The position numbers and the translations under genes were made by a program. DNA of 64,000 nucleotides from Epiperipatus broadwayi (taxonomy: Eukaryota > Onychophora > Udeonychophora > Euonychophora > Peripatidae), in contig JAQFVV010000072.1 in NCBI GenBank assembly GCA_028023455.1, forward strand, positions 4,238,501-4,302,500, given 5' to 3'. Shown here in pieces: positions 50,147-59,999 of this stretch. The notes beneath the pieces were generated by a model that was not told where the DNA came from, did not search any database, and saw nothing but the letters and a program-made list of their open reading frames with translations. The number at the start of each line of letters is the position of its first letter. Position 1 is the first letter of the stretch.

Positions 50147-50793
50147 TTTTGACATGTGTGTGATTAAGTGTGTCAGCAGTATGAGCTAGCATGGATTGTT
50201 GAGGGTTGTGTGAAAGTCTGAGTTCAAAATGAAATATTGTAAATTTTATAAAATCAAATGGTTTATTGCTCAGGGATTCATTAAAGTTTAATCACTGGAT
50301 TTTATTGATTAGAGCCACAGACTGTGGACTTTGAGCTCTGAAGTTTGCCCTAGTTTGAAGATGATATGTTTTATCATCTGGTCAAAGATAGTGTTCTTCT
50401 GCAATTTATTTTGCCTATAAAATGAATCAACTTTTTTATGTTGGAGTTGTATCTGATATGGATTCAATTTTGGGTAACTCTGCATGATTTCTTATAGTAT
50501 TAGAGTGATGAACTCAAGGATAAACCCATGGAATATAGTTCAATCTGTCATTTCCAATGTTTAGTTATCATATAACTTTCTAAGTGACAAACCATTCAAT
50601 TATTTTATATATTAGTTTTGTATAAAAATTAAATATTGGTCAGAAATGCTTCATAGAAACACTGCAAAAAAAGCTTTTAAGGATTTATTGTATAAAATTA
50701 AATTTATTCAAATATTAAATAGTCAATAGATCACATGACCCAATTCTCTTAAGCTTGTAAGATATAATCAATGAGGATTGCCAATTTCTCAAC

Positions 50794-51062
50794 AAGCTTT
50801 GTGGTAAATGCTTGGCCAGAGCCAACATTTAAAATATCTCTGTCAGCCCCCCCCCCTCCAAACATCTGACCATGGTTTCATGCTTTGGCACTCCTCAGAG
50901 AGGTGCTAGGCTAGGTTCAGACACTAGATCTAAAAATACCAACCCAAAGCCAGCCTTTATCTAGAAGTTATTTATTGAGAGGAAAATCTGAACTTTTCAG
51001 ACACCTACACGTCTTCAAACCCAGCTATCCAATTCAAATAGCTATATCTGGCTGAGAGATCT
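50794..51062 (-). mobile_element. HHR-B family retroposon, second subfamily
   Basis: It shares accaaccc-aaagccagcc-tttatctagaag, aaaatctgaac and cacctacacgtcttcaaa with 21250-21420 and carries a ribozyme at 50861-50906. A C run of 10 (50847-50856) lies just outside the ribozyme. Confidence 0.65.
50861..50906 (-). ncRNA. HHR-B subfamily hammerhead ribozyme
   Basis: Minus-strand RNA: CUGAGGA, stem II GUGC-CAAA-GCAU, GAAA, stem III as the 8 nt palindrome ACCAUGGU, C17, then AGAUGUU. Inner stem I pairs CACCUCU with AGAUGUU with two mismatches. The core is intact; activity is uncertain because of stem I. Confidence 0.7.
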
Positions 51063-51549
51063 TCAACCATACCATATATTCAAATATTAGTTTGTTAAAT
51101 TTAAATAATATTTAATTGTAATGTTGGTTTATCACAAACAATAAATGTCAGGCATTATAATATTAAAACAAATACATGGATTAAAATTACTCAAATATAT
51201 ATATTTTTGTAATTAGCTCAAGGAGTTTACTAAATAATTATAAAGTCTGGATGACCATACTTTAGGTGCATTTAATATCTACAGAAAATAGGATCTCTAA
51301 TCAAATTGACTTCTATCTTTTTAATTTGCTTCTTTTTTCTCTTCCTATAATTGTTATTTGTTTGATACCTTTTATATTTTCATCTTTACTCCGGTTACAC
51401 TGATTCCCTTTGGGGTATAAAAAGCTTATTTTTGCCATCCTGGTATTAATCTAGTTGTTTGTTGAAAAACATGAGAATCTTTTTAAAACTTTTTAAAAAA
51501 TTCTATCAATACTTAATTACACAAAAAAGTTATGATGGGTATATATATA

Positions 51550-51616
51550 TATCATTAAAATCCAGACAATCCCAATATCAATTTCAAACTTGCCAAGACA
51601 ACCTCCTTTTAACAAT
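51550..51616 (+). repeat. Family F repeat, copy 3
   Basis: atcattaaaatccagacaat, cccaatatcaatttcaaact, tgccaagacaacctcctttt, aacaa; matches copies at 2.5, 31.0 and 51.9 kb. Confidence 0.6.
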
Positions 51617-51857
51617 AAAGGTAAAATTCCACCTATATTAATGATCCAATATATTTATATAGACGCTAAAGATTGGATCTCAACCACAGAGATTGAAATT
51701 ATTGATACAAAGAAGTTTAATTAAATAAACTTCTTTTAACAAGTAAATATAACCTGTTCTGAATGCAGACTAATAATTAGTCAATTATGACATCACAAAC
51801 TGCAATTATAATTTTCAAAAGTGTAATGATGCTCAAGGCTAAATGGGTTTGTAAGTG

Positions 51858-51931
51858 ATCATTAAAATCCAGTCAACACTTAGACAATCCCAATATCAAT
51901 AATAATCAATCATTTCAAACTGTTAAGACAA
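51858..51931 (+). repeat. Family F repeat, copy 4
   Basis: atcattaaaatccagtcaac, acttagacaatcccaatatc, aataataatcaatcatttca, aactgttaagacaa. Fullest copy of the family's left part. Confidence 0.6.
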
Positions 51932-52235
51932 TTCAGATTATTTTGTTTAACAACAGTCAGATTTCAGAGTGAGTCACATATAATGTGGGATTGTCAAGTA
52001 GATAGCAATTAGAGAAAAGAAACTAATAAGTTAAAAGAGTACTTTCAAAAATTATAGATACTAAAAGCATCTAAGGCATGCTACTCACCCAAACTTTGAA
52101 ATCATTTTAATAAACTGTTGGGCTATTTAGATAATTTCATTAATGTCCTTATAATATTAGTTTACATATTTGTTTTAATATGAGAGTGCACAACTTTATT
52201 ATTTATGATAAACTAACATCACCACTAAGGTCATG

Positions 52236-52355
52236 TATATTTAAATATTTGAGCTGTGATGAAGACTATAAGTTAGTTGAAATGGTAAGAAAATATATAT
52301 TTAAATATTTGAGCTGTGATGAAGACTATAAGTTAGTTGAAATGGTAAGAAAATA
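52236..52355 (+). repeat. Perfect 60 bp tandem duplication
   Basis: Two identical 60 bp units (tatatttaaatatttgagct ... aatggtaagaaaa). The period is a multiple of three, so an open frame survives across it, but no gene is evident. Identity suggests a recent event. Confidence 0.9.
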
Positions 52356-53256
52356 TCAAGAAATATTTTTTTATTTGATTGCCTAAGTAAAAAATGGTTA
52401 ATGAAAGTGTATAAATGGTATTATTTAAAAATTAACATAGTTTCTATACATTGTATCTTCAAACGTTTTTTTTTTCATAGTATTTGTGTGTAACATTTCT
52501 ACCAAATTTTCAATTTTTATCTATAATCAATGCCCTAATAATTGTGTGTTTGTCATGTAAGTCATAATATAACAGACAAATATCAAAAAGTGGTAGATTG
52601 ATCTGAAAATTATGAACTTTTAGTTCTTGAATCCATCATTTTAATTCATTATCAAATAATGCAGGACTATCCAAAACTGATTTTCTATTAGATATAGCAT
52701 TGTTTCATTTTATATGCAAAATATATTCTAGAAAACTATTCCTTTTGAGCAGGTTATAAAAAAACATATCAATTACAAAGTATGTGTTGCCATTATCTTT
52801 TAAAACGTACAGTGTTCTATATCCTTAACGAAATGTTATCATGAAAGTCTTTGGAGATCAAGATCCATGGTTCATAGTTCTAATCCATTGTTTTCAGGGT
52901 TTGAACTTCTTATGGATTCCTGAGCAATAAACTATTTGATATGTAAAACTTACAATATCCCTATTTTGAAAGAGTAAAAAAAAAGTGAAGTATATGCGCA
53001 ATCATGCAAAGAATATTTTCCATTCCATTATGCCATTTTGTGTTAATTTTCCTCAAACTATTTTTAAAAGATTAGTAAATTTTTTTCAAATGCTTGCAAT
53101 TTTCAATAATTTTTTATTCTATATATAAAAAAGAGAGCTATGATTTAGATTCTTTTATATAAAAATTCTCCATACAGTAGTGCCACTCAGTGCAAGACAG
53201 AGCAATCTATGGATGTCAGAAGGCTTGAGCGTGAAATCTCTGTCTAGTGCCTACTC

Positions 53257-53316
53257 ATCCAATATCCCCAGACTAGGTTCTAGCTTGTGGCTTTCCTCAG
53301 TGAGGAGCCCTTGGAT
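53257..53316 (-). ncRNA. HHR-A hammerhead ribozyme, degraded
   Basis: AUCCAA/UUGGAU and UCCUCA/UGGGGA of stem I are kept and the first box is CUGAGGA, but GAAACUAGUC has become GAACCUAGUC, which breaks the A15.1-U16.1 pair. Confidence 0.65.
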
Positions 53317-53965
53317 CTAAGAGCACTGCACCTAGATCTTAGAATTTAATACAACCCTCTAGCAGCCATCTTTTATCTCTACTTATCTACAAAATTGTGA
53401 GTCTAAAATTGAAAACACAATGTTCTCAATCCAAGTTCATTAGCCTATATAGTCATATAGGCCTGAACTCAGTTTAGTACCCATACATTTTGGTGTCTTT
53501 GGTTCTTTAATAACTATAGCCACCAATATCCTAGTAGGCAGGATGGGTATTAAACCACTAAACATCATATGATCACCATTTCTTATGCTTTCTCCTAACT
53601 GTCATTAATACAGACAAAACTCTCCATACAGTAGTGCCAATTAGTGCAAGCCAGAATAATCTATGGATGCCAGAAGTCTTGTGCATAAAATCGCAATCTA
53701 GTGCCTATTCATCCAATATCCCCAGACTAGTTTCTAGTTTATGATGATCATGTGATGTTTAATGGTTTAATACCCATCCTGCCTACTAGGATAATGGTGA
53801 CTATGGTTATTAAAAAACCAAAGACACCAAAATGTATGGGTGCTGAACTGAGTTCAGACTTGTATGACTATATAGGTTAATGAGCTTGGGTTGAAAATAT
53901 TGTGTTTTCAATTTTAGACTCATAGTTTTGTAGTTAAGTCCTAAGATCTAAGTGCAGTTCTCAAA

Positions 53966-54024
53966 TACAAGACTCCTTGCTGATGAAAGCCACAAGCTAG
54001 AAACTAGTCTGTGAATATTAGATG
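53966..54024 (+). ncRNA. HHR-A hammerhead ribozyme, stem I degraded
   Basis: CUGAUGA, AGC-CACAA-GCU, GAAA and the ACUAGU palindrome with C17 are intact. Stem I is weakened (ACUCCUUG against UGUGAAUA). Confidence 0.65.
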
Positions 54025-54750
54025 AGTAGGCACTATATAAGGATTTTATGCACAAGCCTTCTGGCATCCATAGATTACTCTGGCTTGCTGAGTGGTACTA
54101 TTGTATGGAGAGTTTTGCCTGTTATCATAACAGTTAGGAGCAAGCATAAGAAATAGTGATCATGTGATATTTATATATATATAAAAACTTTGCATCAGCT
54201 TTCTACATTGCTTCCTTCTCTATGAAACTTGAATAATTAGTGATTACCAATTGGTAGAGCACTCAAATGTTCATCCCCAGACTGGTTTCTGACTTTGATA
54301 ATGAAATCTTAAATTCAAATGAGAAATAATGCAGGAAGACATCTATCAATTACCTTTCACTCTATTTTACTATTTAAATAGATTAGCCTGGGTTTAAAAT
54401 CATAAGGTTGTATGAGTTTCAGCAAATAATAAAATGGATTAAAAGTGATTGTTAGATATCACTAGTGTTCAATTAAATTTTTACGTAGGGATACTTATTA
54501 TAGTATCACTGCCGAAAAGTAAGCAAGGAAAACAAAACAAAGCATTTGTAATTTTGCAACTACATAACCATTTTATTTTTCCATGTAATTATTTTGAAAT
54601 ATGAATTTTTTCTACAGTACAGGCTTTTTCACACCTGCATTTCCATATATAATACAGAGTTTGAACTCAGACTTTCACACAACACCAACCATCCATGCTA
54701 TCTCATACCACTGATATACTTGATCACACACGTCAAAAAGATAAATAATA

Positions 54751-54804
54751 CCTAATATACTTATTTCATGCTAAACCAGCACTCATCAGTTGTTCCAGAC
54801 TATC
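54751..54804 (-). ncRNA. HHR-C hammerhead ribozyme, stem III broken
   Basis: CUGAUGA, GUGCU-GGUUU-AGCAU and GAAA are intact. Stem III is AUAAGUAU (palindrome broken by one base) and inner stem I is AACAA/UUAGG. Confidence 0.65.
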
Positions 54805-55390
54805 ATCTCCACACATATATACAAACAAAGTTCAACTTATGTTAAGATAGTCAATCTTAATACTTTAATGGACACACTTCAAACCACTCCATGTCACAAC
54901 TCTTCAGCCGTTCATTTCATTGAAAATCTGATGATGGAATGCTCAAAGCCCACCCTAGTTCCAACCTTCTCACCCTATCCAAGTTGACCAGAAGTCACTC
55001 TGATGCCCAATATACAGGACATAATCCATTTACATACATATATGAGGGATGGTCAGACCTTAAAGCACTATGTATGAAAAAGCCCGCACTGTAAAAAAAT
55101 CATATTTCAAAATATAGTGCTTTAGGATCTGACCATCCCTCATATATGTGTGTAAATGGATTAAGTCCTGTACATGAGGGGTAAGTGTGACTTCTGGTCA
55201 ACATGGATAGGATGAGAAGGTTGGCACTAAGGTGGGCTTCCAGCATTCCATCATCAGATTTTCAATGAAATGGATGGCTGAAGAGTTGTGGAGTGGAGTG
55301 TTTTGAAGCCTGTCCATTAAAGTTTGAAGATTGGCTATCTTAATATAAGCTGAGCTTTGATTATATATATATATATGTGTGTGTGGAAAT

Positions 55391-55450
55391 GATCATCTGG
55401 ACCAACTGACGAGTGCTGGTTTAGCATGAAATACATATATTGGTGATTAT
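55391..55450 (+). ncRNA. HHR-C hammerhead ribozyme, near-intact
   Basis: GAUCAUC, bulge UGG, ACCAA, CUGACGA, GUGCU-GGUUU-AGCAU, GAAA, AUACAUAU (one CpG-to-CpA change from the palindrome), A17, UUGGU, GAUUAU. Stem I has one outer mismatch. Confidence 0.75.
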
Positions 55451-56169
55451 TTATCTTTTTGACATGTGTGTGATCAAGTGTATCAACAGTATGAGATAGC
55501 ATGGATGGTTGAGGGTCAAGTGAAAATCTGAGTTCTGTTTGGAAAATATCTGCAGTAGATCAACTTTTACTTCTTATTTCAATTTTTTCATGCAACATCA
55601 ATTGGGAAAATGTATTTTTTTATATATATTAAGTACTAACACTTGTGATAAATATTTTTTTTATTATTATTATTATTTTGTAAGTCAATTCATAAATGTT
55701 AATTGCAAGAAAAAAGCAGGATATTTTATTGCTCAGATGAGAAACCAGAATAGATAAACATAATCATTCTCACATAACTATTGAGATACCAGCTCCAATA
55801 TTACAGAGATTCGTGTATAATGGAACTTACTGAAATTCACTGAATATGATGCTTCTGACATTGCTATAATTAAAAGCATCTTTATATAGAATCTCAAACA
55901 TCAGTTGATTATATTTACATAATAAGGGATAGTTATATTATTGATATTTTCAAGCACAAATTTAATAATTAAAACTCATATTTTTTTCTAGGGGTGCTGC
56001 AGAGTTGCAGTGCTTATGAACCAGACTCCATTATTAAATGTACAACTGCATTGTTTCCAGCATTGAATTCAAAGTTCTCATTGATAAAGGCAAAAAACTA
56101 AATGGTATGAGGATAGAGGTTTAAATGCACTGCCAATTGATGATCATTTATTACTTAAGTTTAGTATCA

Positions 56170-56760
56170 TTATCATCATCATCATCATCAAACATCAATT
56201 TACTATCATCATCATCATCAACCATTATCAATCCACTGCAAGATGAAGGTCTCTCCAAGTTTAATCCATCTTCTCCGATCTTTAGCTTCTCTTCTCCACA
56301 TCACCCTGCACACTTTCTTATTTCATCCATCCATCTCATTTGTGGTCTCTTTCTGAGTCTTTTACAATCTCTTGGAATCCAGTTTAAGATTTCAATTGTC
56401 CATCTATTATCATCTCTTCTAGCAATATGTACAGACCAACTCCAATCTTTTATTTTTTTTTAATGAGATCAGTAACACCTGTTTGTTCTCTTACCCATAC
56501 ATTGCGTTTTCGATCTCTTTTTGTTACTCCCAATATGCATCACTCCATATTTTTTGAGTGGTCTGGAGTCTCTGTATTGCTCTTCTATTAAGTGTCCAAG
56601 TCTCAGATCCATAAATAAGAACTGGTAAAACACATTTGTTAAAAACCTTCTTTTTCAAACACATAGGCATATTTTCTTTTAGTATCAAGTTATTTCTACC
56701 AAAAGCACTCCAACCAAGTTTAATTCTATGATTAATTTCAAGTTTACTACAGATGGCATT
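56170..56760 (-). pseudogene. RTE-clade LINE, 3' part of ORF2
   Basis: Minus strand, in order: INHRIKLGWSAFGRNNLIL, VFNKCVLPVLIYGSETWTL, RAIQRLQTTQKIW, a stop, then HIARRDDNRWTIEILNW, KRPQMRWMDEIRK and the (TGA)n tail at 56170-56220. This is the standard block order after the RT active site in RTE/BovB elements. Frameshifts and stops interrupt it; the endonuclease and catalytic RT core are missing. Confidence 0.88.
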
Positions 56761-56769
56761 AAAGTAGAG

Positions 56770-58640
56770 AGCTGTGTTTATTTTATGACATATTGAGTAA
56801 GTTCAAGAATCAAATCATAAATTAGTAACATGTTCAAATGAGTTCACTATAAGTTGCCACCTATGGTAATATATATTATTAATATGATAAATTTATTTAA
56901 ACATCAATACATTTTCTGCCATCATTAATGTTTTGTTGCAGTAAGAATACTGACTACAATATGCTCAAGTTATTGAATAAGAAAGAAGATATTTCTATTT
57001 GCTCATAAAATGATGTTAGAAATTGTGAACTCATTTGACTTTCGTCATATTTAAATGTACTGTTTCCAAATTTAATAATAGCATTATGGATTTTTCTAGC
57101 AACGCTATTAGCAGTTACTTCAGGTGAAAGATTACTAAAAATGTGTTTACATTCAGACATGCCACAAGAACGACTTATAAATTTGGCTATTATCAGTAAA
57201 GAAAGTGCAATGTGTGGTGGAATAGATTTGGATGATATTGTGGCAAAAATTTCGTGAATGAAAGCCAAGAAGAATAAATTTGCTATCATTGGAATTATAA
57301 ATATATACATATTTAATTTTTGTTTTACATATATCCATCTTTTCTTCTGATAGATAATTCAAGCAACATGAACAATGGCCCTGCTTTTACTCTTGTCGTA
57401 AATCTTTTTTTTTTCCTGGAAACAAATTTATATAACTACTTGCAATTTGCCTTTTTTTTTAACTATATCAAGTACGTCTTCAATTAACGTATACATTGAC
57501 TGATGTGATTAATTAATGAAAGATGGCCATCTGATACAGCGTATTTATAAATTAAGTATTGAAATGTCATCGTAAACTGATTTTAAAAAATGAGAATTTT
57601 GGAATATTCTAATGTAAAAAATGTTCCAAATGTCTGCAAAAATGTACTATTAAAGTAGTTTTATAAAGGAAATCATTGGACAACATTTCTAACCTTCCAA
57701 ATCTAATCACCGAATAACTTCATTTGACTTTTTTAACATTGTAGTCACGCTACAGTCAAGCCTGGAATGGCTTATATGTGGCAATTCGGTAGCATTAGTT
57801 TAGCAGTTTTGCATTCATTTGACAGCAAAAACTTGAATGAAAATATATATTGATTTATATTAACTCTAATAAAATTTCTAGATATTAGTTTCATTCATAG
57901 AAAAGCAAAACAAAGTTAAGATGATAGATTTTGAAAGGTTAACCTTATATTCAAAAGTAATCATTATACTGGGTAACTTCGGTTTTTGTTTAAATCTTGG
58001 ACTTTAATAATTGTAGCTTTATATGTAATTTGTTTACTATGACTGATTTTTACTAATATTTTAATTTTCGTAAAATTAAATGAAATATTTTTTTTTTGGT
58101 GATGTATATGTGTAATATAACATTCACATTCTGATATTATTTGAACATATTTGTTTATATTTATATATATAATCAAGAAAAGTGTAATAAAAGCACAAAA
58201 ATGATTATCAAATTGACCATATAAGGCTACTCCAAGATATTGCATCACCTAGACAGCTAAAATAGATTATCAAATACAAGTTTATATTCCAAGTTGTTTT
58301 TGTTTTAAGAGTGATTGAAGTAATTTGGCTGTAGGGTAGTGTAACCAAACAATAGCATTTGATTATGCCCAAAGAAATTCTACTATCTTATCACCTTTTA
58401 TGCAATTTATTGATATCTCTAAATTTAGTACTACATTGATAATGTTAAAAAAAATGGTTTGACAATCTATAAATAATTCTAATGTGGATTGAATTAGGCA
58501 GAGCTGGCATTAAAATTTGTGGAGATCAATTATAAACATTTTTTTCATGGCACTATGCTCACAATAAAGATCTGTATAATCTCAATTATATAAAGTTTAT
58601 TGTAGACTATATTTTTATTGCAGAATAAAAAAAATATCAC
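56770..58640. other. Upstream flank, no gene recognised
   Basis: It includes a minus-strand open frame of 118 codons (56954-57310), unusually long for this base composition, but it has no recognisable domain, splice signals or conserved motif. Confidence 0.4.
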
Positions 58641-58653
58641 ATTGTGGAACTTA

Positions 58654-58870
58654 AACAAGGCAAAACTCTCCATACAGTAGTGCCAATCAGAGTAATCAAT
58701 GGATGCCAGAAGGCTTGAGCATAAAATCCCTATCTAGTGACTACTCATCCAATATCCCCAGACTAGTTTCTGGCTTGTGGCCTTCGTCAGTGAGGAGCCT
58801 TGGATCTGAGAGCTTAGGATCTAATGCAACCAATTATGTGCTAATATAAGAGATAGTGATCATGTGATGT
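58654..58870 (-). mobile_element. HHR-A retroposon, compact 217 bp monomer
   Basis: Best-defined member: a 13 bp target-site duplication, attgtggaactta (58641-58653 and 58871-58883), encloses one unit that starts aacaaggcaaaactctccat, carries one ribozyme and ends gtgatcatgtgatgt. No ORF and no poly(A). This fixes the family's ends and the sense strand (minus). Confidence 0.88.
58747..58805 (-). ncRNA. HHR-A hammerhead ribozyme (best copy)
   Basis: Minus-strand RNA: outer stem I AUCCAA/UUGGAU; internal loop GGC opposite UA; inner stem I UCCUCA/UGGGGA (one U-G pair); CUGACGA; stem II GGC-CACAA-GCC closed next to the core by an A-A mismatch; GAAA; palindrome ACUAGU as stem III; C17. All core residues are present. 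Confidence 0.83.
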
Positions 58871-59148
58871 ATTGTGGAACTTACAGAATGGGTGTGAATT
58901 AATGGACTAAATGAATATAAGCACATTTTAGTATACAATTGCTTATACAGAAACCTAATAAATAATCAAATAAAGTGGGCAGATTAATAATTTTTATTAG
59001 TCATTTATTAGACTAGAGATTATCCATTTAATAAATATTTCTGTAGTGTAATTTTCATTGCACCATCTCATGCAAAGTATGGACTTGTCAGTTTAACTGT
59101 AGTAATTTCATATCCATATTCTGAATAATGATAAAGATATGCGTAAGA

Positions 59149-59300
59149 GATTGTAATTTGGACCAACTGATGAGTACTGTTTCAGCATGAAATGTGCATC
59201 TTGGGATCATCTTTTTTGTTTATGATCACACCATTCCATAAGGTATTAAAAGTAATAGAAGTCAGTCCTTACTTTGCATAAGGTAGTGTAGTGAAAATTA
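59149..59300 (+). mobile_element. HHR-C-related retroposon fragment with ribozyme
   Basis: The ribozyme at 59149-59211 has ACCAA, CUGAUGA, stem II GUACUG-UUU-CAGCAU (one mismatch), GAAA, near-palindrome AUGUGCAU, C17 and UUGGG. The body beyond 59212 is unlike other HHR-C copies, so this may be a separate subfamily. Confidence 0.6.
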
Positions 59301-59530
59301 CAGAAATACTCATTAAGGATATAGATTACTTATCAAAAGCAATTAGTTATATAATCATAATGATAGTAAAATTATTTAATAAAAATTTTAAATTTAATTT
59401 TTGTTTAAAAAAAATTCAAAATATAACAGTAAATCATTGTAGAGAATTTTTTGTTTTTAAAATTTAAACCTTACTTAATATTAATATTTATTATTATGGT
59501 CTTTTATTATGAAAAAGTTGTATCTCTTGT

Positions 59531-59619
59531 TTTTTTTATGTCAAACCATTGACCGGGAAGCGAACCCGGGCCAACTGCTTGGAAGGCAGCTATGCTAACC
59601 ACTAGGCCATGCTTGACAT
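59531..59619 (-). repeat. tRNA-Gly(UCC)-derived SINE, copy 8 (closest to the parent tRNA)
   Basis: Minus strand: gcatggcctagtggttagca, tagctgccttccaagcagtt, ggcccgggttcgcttcccgg, tcaatggtttgacat and poly(A). The gttagcatagctgccttcca stretch is that of animal tRNA-Gly, with UCC in anticodon position. The acceptor stem no longer pairs well, so it is a SINE copy rather than a working tRNA. Confidence 0.85.
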
Positions 59620-59789
59620 TTCTTGTTTTTTTCTTTGCAAAATTTTTAGTATTTTGCCTAAGTTAAAGATAAGGCTACTTTTATATTCAATGGATATAGT
59701 TATCAAATATGTTCAAAACATTCTTGTCAAATTAATCATCATATCACTTTGCCTTTACATAATGAACTAATCCAGATTCCATATTATCT

Positions 59790-59988
59790 GGATCGGATTG
59801 AGCATTTATCATCATAAATAAATGTGTATACAGATAGATAACATATATCTGAGGTCAAGAACAGTTCAATAAGTGATGATGCTCATTGAATTTGAATGTC
59901 CATTATGGATGATGATTTAGCAAAAATACCCATTTGGAGGTATCTGTATACACATTGGTTCGTGATGATGAGTGTTCAATCCAATTTT
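59790..59988. repeat. Palindromic repeat (family G)
   Basis: Left arm gatcggattgagcatttatc ... aatgtgtatacagataga and right arm tatctgtatacacattggtt ... gatgagtgttcaatccaatt are inverted copies of about 50 bp. The left arm sequence recurs at 47950-48000 (acggattgagcatttattg), so it belongs to a dispersed family. Confidence 0.6.
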
Positions 59989-59999
59989 GATAAGATGAA

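Larger units (their letters stand above)
49470..50235. mobile_element. HHR-C inverted dimer
   Basis: The left half (49470-49850, ribozyme sense minus) and right half (49868-50235, sense plus) are inverted copies meeting at ttgaccatagcttatggtcaa (about 49847-49867). The right half also has an internal direct duplication of about 80 bp (ggttaggatgaaaaggttgg / gggtaggatgagaagattgg). The outer ends carry gcaattga-type AT flanks with no clear duplication. Confidence 0.75.
53166..54177. mobile_element. HHR-A compound retroposon (about 1.0 kb, inverted)
   Basis: It is flanked by a 10 bp duplication, tatataaaaa (53156-53165 and 54178-54187). Left to right: a full minus-sense unit (53166-53570), the start of a second minus-sense unit (about 53580-53740) cut inside the ribozyme, then a plus-sense unit (53740-54177) inverted relative to the first, ending gtgatcatgtgat. 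The shared interior includes cctgcctactaggata and agacaccaaaatgtat. Confidence 0.8.
54600..55535. mobile_element. HHR-C inverted dimer, 0.9 kb
   Basis: The left unit (54600-55080, sense minus) and right unit (55080-55535, sense plus) are inverted copies. The centre carries gcccgcactgtaaaaaaatc and atatttcaaaata, the inverse of the left outer end (attttgaaatatgaat, tacagtacaggctttttcac). Flanking the centre are matching tgagggatggtcaga / tctgaccatccctca arms. No clear target duplication was found. Confidence 0.75.

Noticed and set aside
50290-50420. Possible tRNA-like SINE (agagccacagactgtggact)
   Set aside because: No clear A/B box pair or second copy could be aligned.
56170-56225. Catcatcatcat run as an independent microsatellite or CRISPR-like array
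   Set aside because: It is the (TGA)n 3' tail of the adjoining RTE element. No spaced direct repeats typical of CRISPR exist anywhere in the window.
56954-57310. Minus-strand open frame of 118 codons
   Set aside because: Long for this composition but without recognisable domain, homologous copy, or acceptor/donor context. Left as unassigned.
59531-59619. Functional tRNA-Gly gene
   Set aside because: The body resembles tRNA-Gly(UCC), but the acceptor stem is mismatched and the gtttgacat plus poly(A) tail is shared with the other seven SINE copies.
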